Under the pieces are notes generated by a model. The model did not search any database and was not told the DNA's origin. It worked only from the letters and a program-made list of their open reading frames with translations. The position numbers were made by a program, and so were the translations under genes. From Phlyctochytrium arcticum (lineage: Eukaryota; Chytridiomycota; Chytridiomycetes; Chytridiales; Chytridiaceae), in contig JAHLKI010000003.1 in assembly GCA_025602905.1 (NCBI GenBank), positions 372,001 through 436,000 on the forward strand: a stretch of DNA of 64,000 nucleotides, given 5' to 3'. Position 1 is the stretch's first letter. Every line of letters begins with the position of its first letter. Of this stretch, positions 51,295 through 61,953 are shown piece after piece.

Positions 51295-52178
51295 GTTTTG
51301 CGGATTTGTTGCTTATGTACGCGAATCCTTTTGCCTGATCCTCTTTTTATACATAGTCATTTTGTTATATACGTATCAATACGTTTTCATACATTTCGTC
51401 ACATCACTTAGCCAATATCCTGTACTCGCTCCCCGCGAATATATGGGGACCTCGACAGTCGCAAGCTGTCACATTGAACGCCGATTAGCGGAACGCCCGT
51501 ACAAATCCTCAAGTCATCGTTCTATGCACACATTAGGAATACTCCTTAAATATGCTATCAGTGGATAGCGATTTGAAGATTAGGAGCTGTTTTGTGCATC
51601 AGTATTGGAAATAAAGACAGGTTGGTGGTGTCCGTCTGTGACTATAGAGTGAATCAGTCCCAGTTTTCTAGAGGCGAAATTTAGTCGTTGATAGCTATAC
51701 GAGTAACGGAAGAAAAGTGATGTTTGATCGTAATGTTGGTTGGTGGGCCTGGAGTGGGGTTGATTTTCACGGAGACGAGACTAAAGGAATCATCCCTACC
51801 TCCGTTGCGCTGGAACGGTCGGAGAGACGGAATCCTTTTCTGCAATTTCGCCACCAAAGTCATCAAAGGGTGCTAGCGATTATCAGCCTCTTTCAGCTAA
51901 TCGCTTCACAAACAGTATATTGTGGAGGTTGGGTGAAACCATTTACGATCTTGGCCTGGGAAAATGCTACATAGGGAAATTCTGAGCGAAATTTCAAGCC
52001 AGTAATGTGGCTGTGTACCCACTTTCGCTGCGCGCCTGTAATTCTTTTTTGTGCAGAATCTTGTCATTAGCGGTTTTCTTAGTCACCACATTAGTTGAAA
52101 CCAGTAACAACAAGAGCAACAAGCACAACGGACCCTTGATTACTGCTCCCCAAGAAGTGGTTGAGCTGTACAGAAGAG
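51295..52178. other. Intergenic, no gene seen
   Basis: AT-rich 3' flank of the phosphotransferase and 5' flank of NOP14. Short ORFs at 51717-51974 and 51266-51568 have no motifs. Confidence 0.5.
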
Positions 52179-55100
52179 ATGGGCAAACCTGAGCCCAAGG
52201 CTGGCTCGACACCAAAAGCAAGCGGTGGTTCTGCACTCAAGAAACTCAAAAGTACTCTGAAGGAAGCTGGATTCCTGGGCCCAAAACAAAAGGCCGCCAA
52301 GAACCGACATGCCCGTTCTGCTCCAGCATCCCGTGCTGCTGGCGCCGCCAATGCCGTCCAACGACAATCCCTGAAATCGCTGGCTTTATCCCGTTCAAAT
52401 CCTTTCGAATTGCAATTCACCCGATCAAAACATGATGTATTGAACCGAAAGGTCAAAGGACAGCAAGGTCGGCCGGGCCTGGTTCGCAAACGGGGCGAGG
52501 AAACTCGAAAACGGAGTTTGGGATTGGAATTGGGTCGTCGCAACAAGACTTCGGCGTTTGTTGATCGGCGATTTGGTGAAAAGGACAAGAACATGTCGGT
52601 AGAGGATAAGATGCTGGAGCGGTTCATGAAGGAAAAAATGCGCCGTTCGGCTCGTGGCGGCATGTTCAATCTGGATGACGATGAGGGGGATGATGGCGCA
52701 GAGATGATGGAGCTTACGCATAAGGGACTGTCCTTGTCATCCGAAGCTGCATTCAAAGACGCCGGGTTTCAGCGGGTTGGCGATGATTCCGATGAAGAGG
52801 GAAATGGTCAAATCGACAAGGACACAGTCAAGTACTCCCATTTCGGTGGATTCAGTGATGAGGAGGGTGAGGTTGATGCCGACGGCAAGCACAAGTCAAA
52901 GAACGATGTCATGAAGGAGATTATTGCCAAGTCTAAAGCACACAAACGCGAGCGGCAGATGCAGAAAGTGGCGGATGAGGAGCTGGCCGATGAGGTGGAT
53001 GCCCAGTTGGACGATGTCCGTGCTTTACTGGCCAATAAGGAAGATCGTGACCGGGCCGAGGCGCGCGAGGCACGATTAAAGGCTTTGAAAGAATCAGAAG
53101 CGGGCCGGGATGTTCCTGCCTTTTTGACGGGTACCAATGTCACTGCTGGTAGTGGTGGTCGGGCAGCAAGTCAGCCGTCTGAGGAAAAGGTTGCCACGCC
53201 CGCGTTTGGTGAATTAAACGATTATAGCGATTATGATCAGCTTGTCCGCACCCTTTCTCAAGACCGCCGCGCGAAACCGACCGATCGTCTCAAAACCGAC
53301 GAGGAACTCGCCTTGGAAGCCAAAACCGAATTGGAGCAGCTCGAACGCGACCGTGAACGTCGCATGCAGGGTCTTCCATCCCTCTCCCAAGCCGATAAAC
53401 GTGAATCCCGCCGCAAACGCAAACAAAATGATGTGAAACCCAACCGGGATGCGCAAGCGGATGACTTGGGGAATGATCAATACGTGTCGACTGTACGGGA
53501 CATGGATGAAGCGGATGAGGAGGTTGCATTGACTTACAAAGATGGTGTATTGACCAACGATAAAATTTTCATGAGTGGCAACGTGGGTAATGGGGATGAC
53601 AGCGATGATGAAGAGAATGAGAGCGGTTCCGATGATGATGATGACGATGAGGATGAGTCCGGAGACAGTGAGGATGATGGACACGACCTGTCGCTTATGG
53701 ACTCGGACGATGTGAGTGGTAGCGCGGAGGAGGATCAGGACGATGACGAGAATGAGGATCTGGACCGGGAAGCCAAACTTGCACGTGTTCAGAAAATCTT
53801 GCAAGAGAATGGTCTGGATATGAATGATCTGCTGTTGGGTGATGAGTCAAGCGACCTTGACGAGGAGGATGAAGACGATGATCTGGATGAGGAGGACGAT
53901 ATTGATGGACTTTCCCGTATGCAGACTGCAGCTATCAGTGACACCCAAGCTGCCGATGAATTACCCTATACCTTTGAAGCTCCCGCAACGCACGCTGAGT
54001 ATCTGACCCTGATCCGAAACCGCTCCGTGTCTGATCAAGCCACCATTCTTCAACGTCTCCGCATTCTCTTCAACCCCAAACTCGGCGCCGGAAATCGCCA
54101 AAAGCTTGAAACTCTCTTGTGCATCCTGTTTGAACATGTCGAGTATATTTGCACAACCCAGTCTGACCAAGCCATTGATACCCTCAATGGGATTTCAATA
54201 CATCTGATTGAGTTGGCGAGACAGTTTCCGACACTTGCCGCCGAAACAATCATTGCACTCTTGAAGGTTGCCCATAAACGGTCAAATTCCCTTCTCGCAC
54301 GCCCAAAAGCCGGCACGTCCTCATGGCCATCAACTTCCACGTTAGCTCTATTCAAGCTCGTTTCGAGGATCTTCTCCACGTCCGATTTGGTGCATCCCGT
54401 TGTAACACCTACGTATCTTCTATTGACATCTTATTTGAGTCTGTGTCAGATCCAGACTGTCCAGGACGCGATTATGGGATTGGGTTTATGCGAAGTGTTG
54501 GTGGAATACGAAGTAGATAGTCGACGATACGTTCCTGAAATGATCAACTTTTTGAGCACAGTTATTGGGTTTACTCTACCGGTTGATAACGACAACGAAA
54601 TGGAGATTGGGGATGTTCCAGTTCAGAATGCCGGATGGAAGGGGCTACGCATTGAGAATTTCGAGGCGATTATTGACCCTGAGGCACCACCACTATCGAC
54701 CTACCTCTTCACACCTTCATATGTCCCAGACCCGACACTGAATATTCGAATCTTGGAAAAGACATTGCAAATCCTTTCCGCAGTTTCAAAGTTTTACACC
54801 CTTCTCCCATCTTACACCAACGTCTTTACACCCATCCTCTCCCTCCTATCCAAGATCCCTACGTCAGGAGCCCTCGAACCCATACTTTCCACTTTGACGC
54901 AATCCATCACAACAACGTTAGCATCAGCACCACTGAAGCTACGCCCATTGAAATTGCAATCCCACAAGCCAATCCCCATCCAATCTTACCTCCCCAAATT
55001 TGCGTCCTCCTTCTCGCTGGATCGAAAATCCAATCCGGCCCACATGTCGGCCCAACAGCGTGATTTGGTTCAAACCCAGAAACTCAAGGCGGAGCACAAG

Positions 55101-55301
55101 AAGGAACAAAAGGGTGCGGTGCGCGAGTTGCGCAAGGATGCCGTCTTCTTGGCCCGTGAACGGTTGCGGAAACAAAAGGAGGGCGATGCCGCGTACAAGA
55201 AGAAGATGGATAAGATTGTGGGACAGCTGGCGAGTCAGGAAGGAGCTATGCGGGGTTATGAGCGAGATATGGAGAAGGCTCGGGGGAAGAAACGGAGATA
55301 G
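52179..55301 (+). CDS. NOP14: Nucleolar complex protein 14
   Basis: 1040 aa, one exon. NOP14 is a component of the 90S pre-ribosome/SSU processome, needed for 18S rRNA maturation and 40S assembly. Family features: N-terminal NPFELQFTRSKHDVLNRKVKG, RNKTSAFVDRRFGEKDKNMS, EDKMLERFMKEK and FNLDDDE; then long acidic runs (about codons 470-580, Asp/Glu-rich) typical of NOP14; DELPYTFEAPATHAEYLTLI; and a basic C-terminal coiled region (QRDLVQTQKLKAEHKKEQKG, KGAVRELRKDAVFLAREK-like). ATG 52179 (MGKPEPKAG) is the first ATG in the frame. The lack of introns in so long a gene is notable beside its intron-rich neighbours. Confidence 0.95.
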   Translation: MGKPEPKAGSTPKASGGSALKKLKSTLKEAGFLGPKQKAAKNRHARSAPASRAAGAANAVQRQSLKSLALSRSNPFELQFTRSKHDVLNRKVKGQQGRPGLVRKRGEETRKRSLGLELGRRNKTSAFVDRRFGEKDKNMSVEDKMLERFMKEKMRRSARGGMFNLDDDEGDDGAEMMELTHKGLSLSSEAAFKDAGFQRVGDDSDEEGNGQIDKDTVKYSHFGGFSDEEGEVDADGKHKSKNDVMKEIIAKSKAHKRERQMQKVADEELADEVDAQLDDVRALLANKEDRDRAEAREARLKALKESEAGRDVPAFLTGTNVTAGSGGRAASQPSEEKVATPAFGELNDYSDYDQLVRTLSQDRRAKPTDRLKTDEELALEAKTELEQLERDRERRMQGLPSLSQADKRESRRKRKQNDVKPNRDAQADDLGNDQYVSTVRDMDEADEEVALTYKDGVLTNDKIFMSGNVGNGDDSDDEENESGSDDDDDDEDESGDSEDDGHDLSLMDSDDVSGSAEEDQDDDENEDLDREAKLARVQKILQENGLDMNDLLLGDESSDLDEEDEDDDLDEEDDIDGLSRMQTAAISDTQAADELPYTFEAPATHAEYLTLIRNRSVSDQATILQRLRILFNPKLGAGNRQKLETLLCILFEHVEYICTTQSDQAIDTLNGISIHLIELARQFPTLAAETIIALLKVAHKRSNSLLARPKAGTSSWPSTSTLALFKLVSRIFSTSDLVHPVVTPTYLLLTSYLSLCQIQTVQDAIMGLGLCEVLVEYEVDSRRYVPEMINFLSTVIGFTLPVDNDNEMEIGDVPVQNAGWKGLRIENFEAIIDPEAPPLSTYLFTPSYVPDPTLNIRILEKTLQILSAVSKFYTLLPSYTNVFTPILSLLSKIPTSGALEPILSTLTQSITTTLASAPLKLRPLKLQSHKPIPIQSYLPKFASSFSLDRKSNPAHMSAQQRDLVQTQKLKAEHKKEQKGAVRELRKDAVFLARERLRKQKEGDAAYKKKMDKIVGQLASQEGAMRGYERDMEKARGKKRR

Positions 55302-55370
55302 AAGGGCATTCCACGTGTATTATAAAGATTTGATATTTATTCTATTTAAACCGTGAATCCAAACTTTGGT

Positions 55371-58172
55371 CTAGACAAGGTCTTCCATTGTTGCCACGTT
55401 GCTGAGCTTAGATGCTGAGGGTGGAATGTCGTAGATGGTATACCTGAAGGCCAATATAAGAAACAGGCGTAAAATAAATAAAGTGTGTACTCGTACCAGT
55501 ATGCGTGCCTACTAGACGGATCAGTCCGCTCTCTACCTCTTCGCACATCATCATTTTTCCCATCTGGAGACTCTGTAGAGACCGCAGCATCCGCGCGGCC
55601 CCATCCCCAAAAGTCCACACAGTTTCTCCACCCGCCTCGATCAAACACATTTCTCTCTCGTCGTCGCCATGGTGGTCGTTTCCAGTCTTCGGGTTCAACC
55701 AGGTACCTAAATCGATGCCAATTGGCCGATTCATTCGTGGTGTACCCTCGAAAGATTTGCCAAGTTTGGGATACAAGCAAAAATAGAACCCAGATTGAGT
55801 TGAAAGCCGCCCATAATGCGGTAAAGAGGGCGGTTGGGTCATTGGATAGGGCAGCGCAGAGGGAGGGGAGGGGAATTGTGCAGCTTGCTGGGTAGTCTGG
55901 GTTGATGGATTCAAGAACACCAAGATCTTGTGCAGCAAACCGTTAGCTTTTAAACTCTGTACGCGAGGATAGTGACGGGCTTACATGAAAATACGATGGA
56001 ATTGAATATCCAGGCCCCAATACACAGCGAGGCGGTAAATAGGATGAAATATTTGTGGTTCAACGCGCCAACTGGAACAAAATATGAGATTGAAAGCAAG
56101 TTCGGACAAATAAGTGTTTCCACTTACTGCAGTTGTATGTCCAAGGACAATGGCTAAATTGACAATATTAGTTGAGACATCAAGTTCGTTTCACCTGACA
56201 GCACTTACTGATCGAATTTAACGACACATCGATCACAATATTTGCAATGTTTGCTGCGTAATGGTTTTCGGATACAACATGTTACGCAGTACGTCCTCGT
56301 ATCCAACAAATCCTGTTCGGCCAGACTGATGACCAAGTCCTTGCGAGCATCCACGCCTGCTTTGGGGATATATCCCGGATCGGTCACAATGCCTTTGTAG
56401 AATGAGTAGCAACAAACACTGAAGAAGAACATGAACGCGATGTGGTGGATATACAAAAAGCCGGTTGCTATTGGGAAAGGTTAATAGAGATACGACGAGG
56501 AAGTGAGAGTATAACGTACAAGAAACGGTTTTGACCCAGGTCAGGCCGACGTATAGTAGCGTCGCTTGTGGAATAGCCGTCATGAGTGGTGTCGTAACTA
56601 GATTGCGGTGTCCACGCATCAGGTATTTGATGACAAACTGTGTCTGGACCGTTGCAATCGTTAAGATGGCAATCGGGATACCGAAATAAAAGGGGAGGAT
56701 AGAGAAGATTTGGAAGCAGAAGGCGATGAGGAGGAAGGGGATAGCATAGATGATACGATTGGTGGTTTTCTGTTGCCGAATCGTAAGGTGGGTGACGGCG
56801 AGGGAATACATGGCGGATTTGCTTACCATATCAAATGGTCGCCCTAACGTCGCAGTCCGTGGCCCTGAGCAACCACTCGCAGTCAGAATTGCTTGATAGT
56901 ATCGTAAAGACCCGCGCTCGCTAGCCCAATCTTCAGGGGTTTTGCCCTCCGGATCTTGAATGTCGAGTCGAGCGCCAGCCTTGACCAGCTTTTTGGCCAT
57001 GTCAACGTGATTGGCAATGATCTAAAAGTATACCTTATAAGAGTTTGTAATTTTGATTTTGCGAGAGCCGAGACATACCGCCCAGTGCAAGGCGGTGTAG
57101 CCCGTTTGATCGGTCAGGTCCAGCTCCGCACCCGACCGAATTAACTCTTCGATCATATCCGGTGAGTTTCCTTGATAGGATGACCACATGAGTGCTGTTC
57201 GACCCATCGTGTCTGGCGCGTTGACGTCCATGCCAATGGATAATAAATATACGGCCATCAAATAATGCCCTGCGTGCGCAGCTAGATGCAATGCATTGTA
57301 TCCCTGATTGTCCTTCAAGGTAGGATCAGCTCCCCAGCGGTATAGTTGACTGACAATTTGGATATGACCGCTCCTACGATTTCTTGCGGCTAAGTATGAC
57401 CATAAAGGATGAGAATGTCATGATTGTCCAAATACCTCGCGGCCCAGTGCAGCGGTGTGGCATGTAGATCCCCACCGAATGCGTCGACTTCTGCACCTTG
57501 CTCTACAAGATATCGTGCCACGTCCAAATGCTTGTTCTGAGGTAATGATACTTGAGCGCCATGAAGTGCGGTGGACACTTATCACAAAAACTTACAATCG
57601 CTGCCCAGTGCAGTGGTGTACACTGATCCTTGTCCACATCTCTTGCACGGAACTGTCCCGAATCAACTAGCTCCTTTACTCTCGTCAAAATCCCTCGTTG
57701 CGCGGCTTGGAATAGGTCCATACTTTGCTCTCCTAGAGCATCTACGTTATGTCCAAGATGAGTTCTATGCAAAGGGTAGCCAAAATGAAAACTCCATAGC
57801 CCCACCCTTCAGGTCCACAAATTCCTCATCCTCTGGTCCCGGCCGGTGTGTACGAAGCTCGTCCAACTCTAGAGAATCCTCGAATGCGTCACCGACGCTG
57901 CCGCCACGACCATGTCCAAGTGATTGCTTCCCATGCCAAAGTTTATGCAAAGCGCCATTGCCTTGGCCACCTTGAGAAATACTAGTTTCACCAGACGCAA
58001 CTAAACGAGACAAGTCGAGTCAGAAAGGTTTACGACAGCCTCACCACTAATGGACGGTTCACGTACCCGCCGTAACGGTGGACCCTACTGTCGAGCCGAC
58101 GAGCTGCGCTGCCGATGTAAGTGTGGATGCAAAGTTATGCAGAAGGGGTTCTCTTTGCTCAGAGGCCATCAT
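55371..58172 (-). CDS. AKR1: Ankyrin-repeat DHHC palmitoyltransferase, AKR1/HIP14 type
   Basis: Eleven exons in reading order: 58172-58067, 58000-57806, 57741-57596, 57536-57436, 57373-57079, 57021-56520, 56467-56209, 56153-56128, 56071-55985, 55926-55497 and 55443-55371, about 739 aa. Golgi/endosomal S-acyltransferase that attaches palmitate to cysteines of target proteins. Six ankyrin-type repeats ([58 protein letters not shown]) are followed by several hydrophobic membrane segments, the Cys-rich domain [26 protein letters not shown], the catalytic DHHCPW formed across a 56-nt intron, then [11 protein letters not shown] and [10 protein letters not shown], conserved in HIP14/AKR1. A 26-nt exon (56128-56153) supplies HCPWTYNC. 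The last intron (55444-55496) is inferred because it gives YTIYDIP and a normal ending; reading through is also open. Confidence 0.92.
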
Positions 58173-59165
58173 TGTGGGCAAAACCACCCGCCTTTGGCGG
58201 ATCTCGAGCGGATCTGAATTTCTTCAAGACCCAAATGCTTTCGAACGCGATGACAATCACTTCCTACTGCGCCGCCTCACAATTGCCCAGCTCAAATCGG
58301 CAAATCAGCCCAAGATCAAAAGGCCGAAAACCCCAGATCGCCGCAGAAGTGAAGGGGAAGTCATTGGAACGGAACCCAGTGGCCTTGCATTGAGCACACT
58401 CGGCAACTTCTTTCGGGTTTGGTCAACGTTGGACTAGATGCTATGCTACGGACACGACACTATATCTCTTGGCGAGCTCTTTCTGTATTTTCAATCAAGA
58501 AAGCTATTCTTTTATCAATGTCGCTGTTGGATTCCTTCTGAGGGGCAGGGGGTAAGAGGCGAACATCTAAATCCGACTCATCAGATGACACTGGAACCGA
58601 ACGCGGTCGATGCTTGGTTATTGAATGACCGACCAGTAGCGTTCACGTCAACGTACACGAGGAGAAAATTGAATCATGAATTCCTCGTCAGATCCGCCGC
58701 CCAAATCCGAGTCTTCATCGGATTTGCAAAACTCCAGATCTTGCTCAAATTGATCCGACTCGGAGGAAGATTCTAGGCTATAGGGATGACAGTTCCGTGA
58801 TTCACCAAAAGTGCCCGTCTACAGTAGCATACATGGGTAGCAAGACAAATGATTGCTTCTGATGAATCGGAATCAGAATGCCGCGGAGACTGTGTTCATC
58901 AAGCTGCGTTCATGTTGGTTAGGCACGTTTATGTCGGTTAAGCAGTCGCCTCCTACGTCGGGTTGATCAGAATAGTAAAAGCGGTAAAAATCGTTCGCAA
59001 ACTGTATTCATATTGGTTAGGCTGTTGGTTGGGCGGTCGACAACTGGTCTCATGGGGAAGCATGACCACCAAAGTCATCATCTATATCCGACAATAAGGA
59101 GGGGTTTAACATATTAGGAATCTGAGGAAAGATCATTTGTGTATAAGGTTATGGAAAAGGATTTA
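58173..59165. other. Intergenic, no supportable gene
   Basis: Two plus-strand ORFs (58078-58437 and 58438-58776) lack motifs; the first overlaps the acyltransferase exon 1 in antisense. Around 58900-59030 there are short loosely repeated phrases (TTCATxTTGGTTAGGC). Confidence 0.4.
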
Positions 59166-60260
59166 TTATTCAAAAACAGGTAGATGGGCGATCACAGTGA
59201 GCGTGGGAATGGACAGGGATGTGTGTGGGAGGATAAGTGTACGATTGAGCGTTGAAAGTGTCGAGATCACTTTCAAGGCTGCTAGGTCCCGTTCGGGCAC
59301 TGGGCATATTTTTCGCACGTCAATGGCGTTATCGTATACATCGGTTGGTTTTGGATCACGCAATTTCCTTAAAACCAGTGTTAGTGCACACATCTCTTGC
59401 CAAAGGGCGATTGGGACCTCACCTTTGGATATCATGAAGAACGGCCAGTTCGCGATTTCCCATCCAGCCAAAAAGCCGTCTGCCCCGAACCAATTCTACG
59501 GGGGAAAACGGTCTGAATACCCAGTAACATCTCCAAAAGTCATTTTTTAGCCACCTGCGAAGATACATCTAATATTCCACATGTCAATAGGCGTAGCATA
59601 CTGCGTCGACCCGTAAAATATTTCTGGGGCTACGTATCTAGCTGTTACTTGCTATCATCAAGTAGTGTAAGTTGTTTTTGGGTAGACTGTATGAGGTTGA
59701 GGTAGCATACCGCTGGGGAATAGGGTTTATCGGGAAAGGGCCCAACTCTGCTTGACCGAAAATCGGCGATATTTTACTTGTATCAAGTCCCGGTGCGTCG
59801 TGGTATACAAGTAGAATGTTATCTATTCGGGAAAACAGTCAACATTTGTAAAACGTTGGCGAACGCGTTCAACGGTACCAGGCTTCAGATCCCGATGCAG
59901 GGCCCGATTGGACTGACAATAGGCTATCCCGTCCAAAATCTGATGCATTATGTTCTATCATAACAGTCAGAGATAAACATTGACACAGAGGTTCTGCTGA
60001 TGAACATTATACCTTTCGGCCAATCCCCGGGGAAACTCCTCGCAAACTCTGTTCACAGTATTCCATGACCATAAAGACTTTGGAAAAGGTTGGGCCATCG
60101 GTCGTTTGCTTCGGGTACTGCCATATCTGTATCATTCTATAACCTCAGTCAGCATGGAAATGATATTACGAAGGAATGAAATGAAATGTTACCGTATGAC
60201 ATTTTTGTGTTTATGCAGCAGTGCAACTTCTCTCATTACACCCGGTGGGAAGGGTACGGC
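59166..60260 (-). pseudogene. Degenerate CDK-like protein kinase
   Basis: Reading minus-strand: GVMREVALLHKHKNVIR (near 60245-60195), then after an intron MIQIWQYPK and KVFMVMEYCEQSLRG, then IMHQILDGIAYC and ALHRDLKPGTVERV (catalytic-loop HRD present, but the Asn after K-P is lost), KISPIFGQAELG where DFG should be (Asp replaced by Ile), RYVAPEIFYGSTQYATPIDMWN (APE and the CDK-type ST.Y pattern), and ELVRGRRLFGWMGNRELAVL, with CIFA before it. The C-terminal frame ends at 59166. No glycine loop or VAIKK lysine is found upstream of GVMREVALL. The missing N-lobe and lost catalytic residues indicate a pseudogene or pseudokinase. The GVMREVAL motif matches the kinase segment in cassette copy A. 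Confidence 0.7.
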
Positions 60261-60600
60261 AGAGTGGGCACCCCTCCAGTCTCCGGCACGCCCACGCTGC
60301 TGTAACCTTCCCTGTTACTATTGGGCGGTGTTGGCGCATTTTGCGAATTTGGAGGAAAACGCAATCTTGTGGCAGACCTTGTTGGGAAAGATGAGGAAAA
60401 GATGGGGAAGATGCGCGAAAGTGTCAGGGGTGTGAAAAAGCCCTTTCGGAGCGCAACTGAATTGGCAAGGTGCGTTCATTCACAACAACAACGTGTATAT
60501 TGATGTAAGAGAAATAGAGAAGCAGATTACAGAGGTCCGTGGTATATACCCGTTGGGCAAGGATCATGCTTGGGCAAAAGGATCACCATACTCTAAACTT

Positions 60601-61731
60601 CTATTTACAAACAGCAGAGCCTCCGCGGTTCTCACACGTCGTTCCGCCGGGGCAGGCCATCGTATACTCGATATTGTTGGAGCAAAGCAAGAAACTACGG
60701 GCGCCGCTGCAGGTCGATGATCCAGTAACACAGCTCGTCAGGCATTTGACATCCGTCGCCGACGTGGTCTGGCACACTTGACCGGAACCGCACGATGCAC
60801 TGGTCCAGACATTGTTTTGACACACCTCGTAGGCCTGACCCGCCCCACATCGTTTGGCACCATTGGTCGGGCAATAGCTGGGATCCGTTTCGCAGGCACC
60901 GTTGCCAGCGCACATGGTTCCAATGGGACAAGGCATCGTGTAAAACACATTGTTGGAGCAGACCTTGTACTGCTTTTTGTCGACACACAGGCGGTCATTG
61001 TCTACACACGGACATAAGCCATTGTCGGACGTTTGCACAAACGTGAGGGCGACCGATTGAACCGAACTCCCAAAGGTTGCTTTGCTCACCGCGGGATCAC
61101 CGGTCAACGTCAACACATCATCACTGCCTATGAACATGGTATACGTCGCCGGGTTTCCGCCATCCGTATTGACCCATTGAGCGGATAAAGCACCCGTGTT
61201 GCTAATGGCCCAAATTTGCGTCTCGCCTCCCTTTGGGACCCCCGTAGCAGCAATAAACGAATTCCCGAGTCCAATTTGGGCGGGGGTATTTTTAAGAGTC
61301 GCTTCTTGCGCACCCGCGAAATAGGCATAGTTGTACGATCCCGACATCAAATCGTTCCCGCTCGAGTATCCGACGACGCCAGCCAAGTAAGGGAACGCGT
61401 TGGAAATGTCAGAGTTGGTATGCATGATGTTAATTGGGCCTCCGTCCGGGGATGGGGTGTACGACACCAAGAGTCGGTCATTGAAATTTGTGGTCTGTCC
61501 AAACTCTCCAAAGACATTGGTCTTGGAGTCCACATAGCCAAAAGGGTTGTTGTTGGAGTCGGTAATGCGCAAGTGGCCTGTTCGTACACACTGCTGATTT
61601 TCCCGCCGTCTCAACGTAGTCGGAGCATCCCGTTCAACCTGCTGAATGTTTTTGATGCTTTGCGCTGGATTGAATCCTTGAGCTTGCGCAGCTACAATCA
61701 AAGCACTGAGAAAAAAGGATGTGGTGATCAT
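60601..61731 (-). CDS. Secreted protein with three CBM19-like chitin-binding repeats
   Basis: 376 aa from ATG 61731 (an in-frame ATG at 61794 lies upstream of the TATA-like box and is less likely). The N-terminus ITTSFFLSALIVAAQAQG is a signal peptide. Residues about 40-240 form a Gly/Asn/Thr-rich beta-type domain of unknown family (HLRITDSNNNPFGYVDS, YAYFAGAQEATLKN, WVNTDGGNPATY). The last 130 residues hold three Cys-rich repeats of the form C-x-x-x-x-x-F/Y-x-x-C-x-N-x-x-x-x-x-x-C-x-x-G-x-x-C (for example RCGAGQAYEVCQNNVWTSAS), as in CBM19 of fungal chitinases. No catalytic chitinase motif is seen. A cell-wall or secreted chitin-binding role is inferred. Confidence 0.8.
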   Translation of the reverse strand: MITTSFFLSALIVAAQAQGFNPAQSIKNIQQVERDAPTTLRRRENQQCVRTGHLRITDSNNNPFGYVDSKTNVFGEFGQTTNFNDRLLVSYTPSPDGGPINIMHTNSDISNAFPYLAGVVGYSSGNDLMSGSYNYAYFAGAQEATLKNTPAQIGLGNSFIAATGVPKGGETQIWAISNTGALSAQWVNTDGGNPATYTMFIGSDDVLTLTGDPAVSKATFGSSVQSVALTFVQTSDNGLCPCVDNDRLCVDKKQYKVCSNNVFYTMPCPIGTMCAGNGACETDPSYCPTNGAKRCGAGQAYEVCQNNVWTSASCGSGQVCQTTSATDVKCLTSCVTGSSTCSGARSFLLCSNNIEYTMACPGGTTCENRGGSAVCK

Positions 61732-61773
61732 AATGCGCGGATAATTCAGAGCGGATTTGCAAAGGGGGGTGGA

Positions 61774-61780
61774 CTTTATA
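61774..61780 (-). promoter_or_regulatory. TATA-like box of the CBM19-like gene
   Basis: TATAAAG on the minus strand, 43-49 bp upstream of the preferred ATG 61731, within GGATATAAAGTCC. The position implies a very short leader and supports the 61731 start. Confidence 0.5.
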
Positions 61781-61953
61781 TCCAAATTCTCCAAAAATTT
61801 AAACGTTAAGTTTCATCCAGATGCCTATTTTTATTGTTGTGAGCAATGAAAATCTATGCCGATCCTCGAAGATCGGAGTAATTTGAGTAACCGTAAACAA
61901 AAGACGCCTCTAATGTGGCGCACTAATCATAATGTGCATCTGAAATAAAATGA

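Noticed and set aside
58078..58776. Two plus-strand ORFs (120 and 112 codons) next to the acyltransferase gene
   Set aside because: The first is antisense to exon 1 of the acyltransferase, the second lacks any motif; both fit chance.
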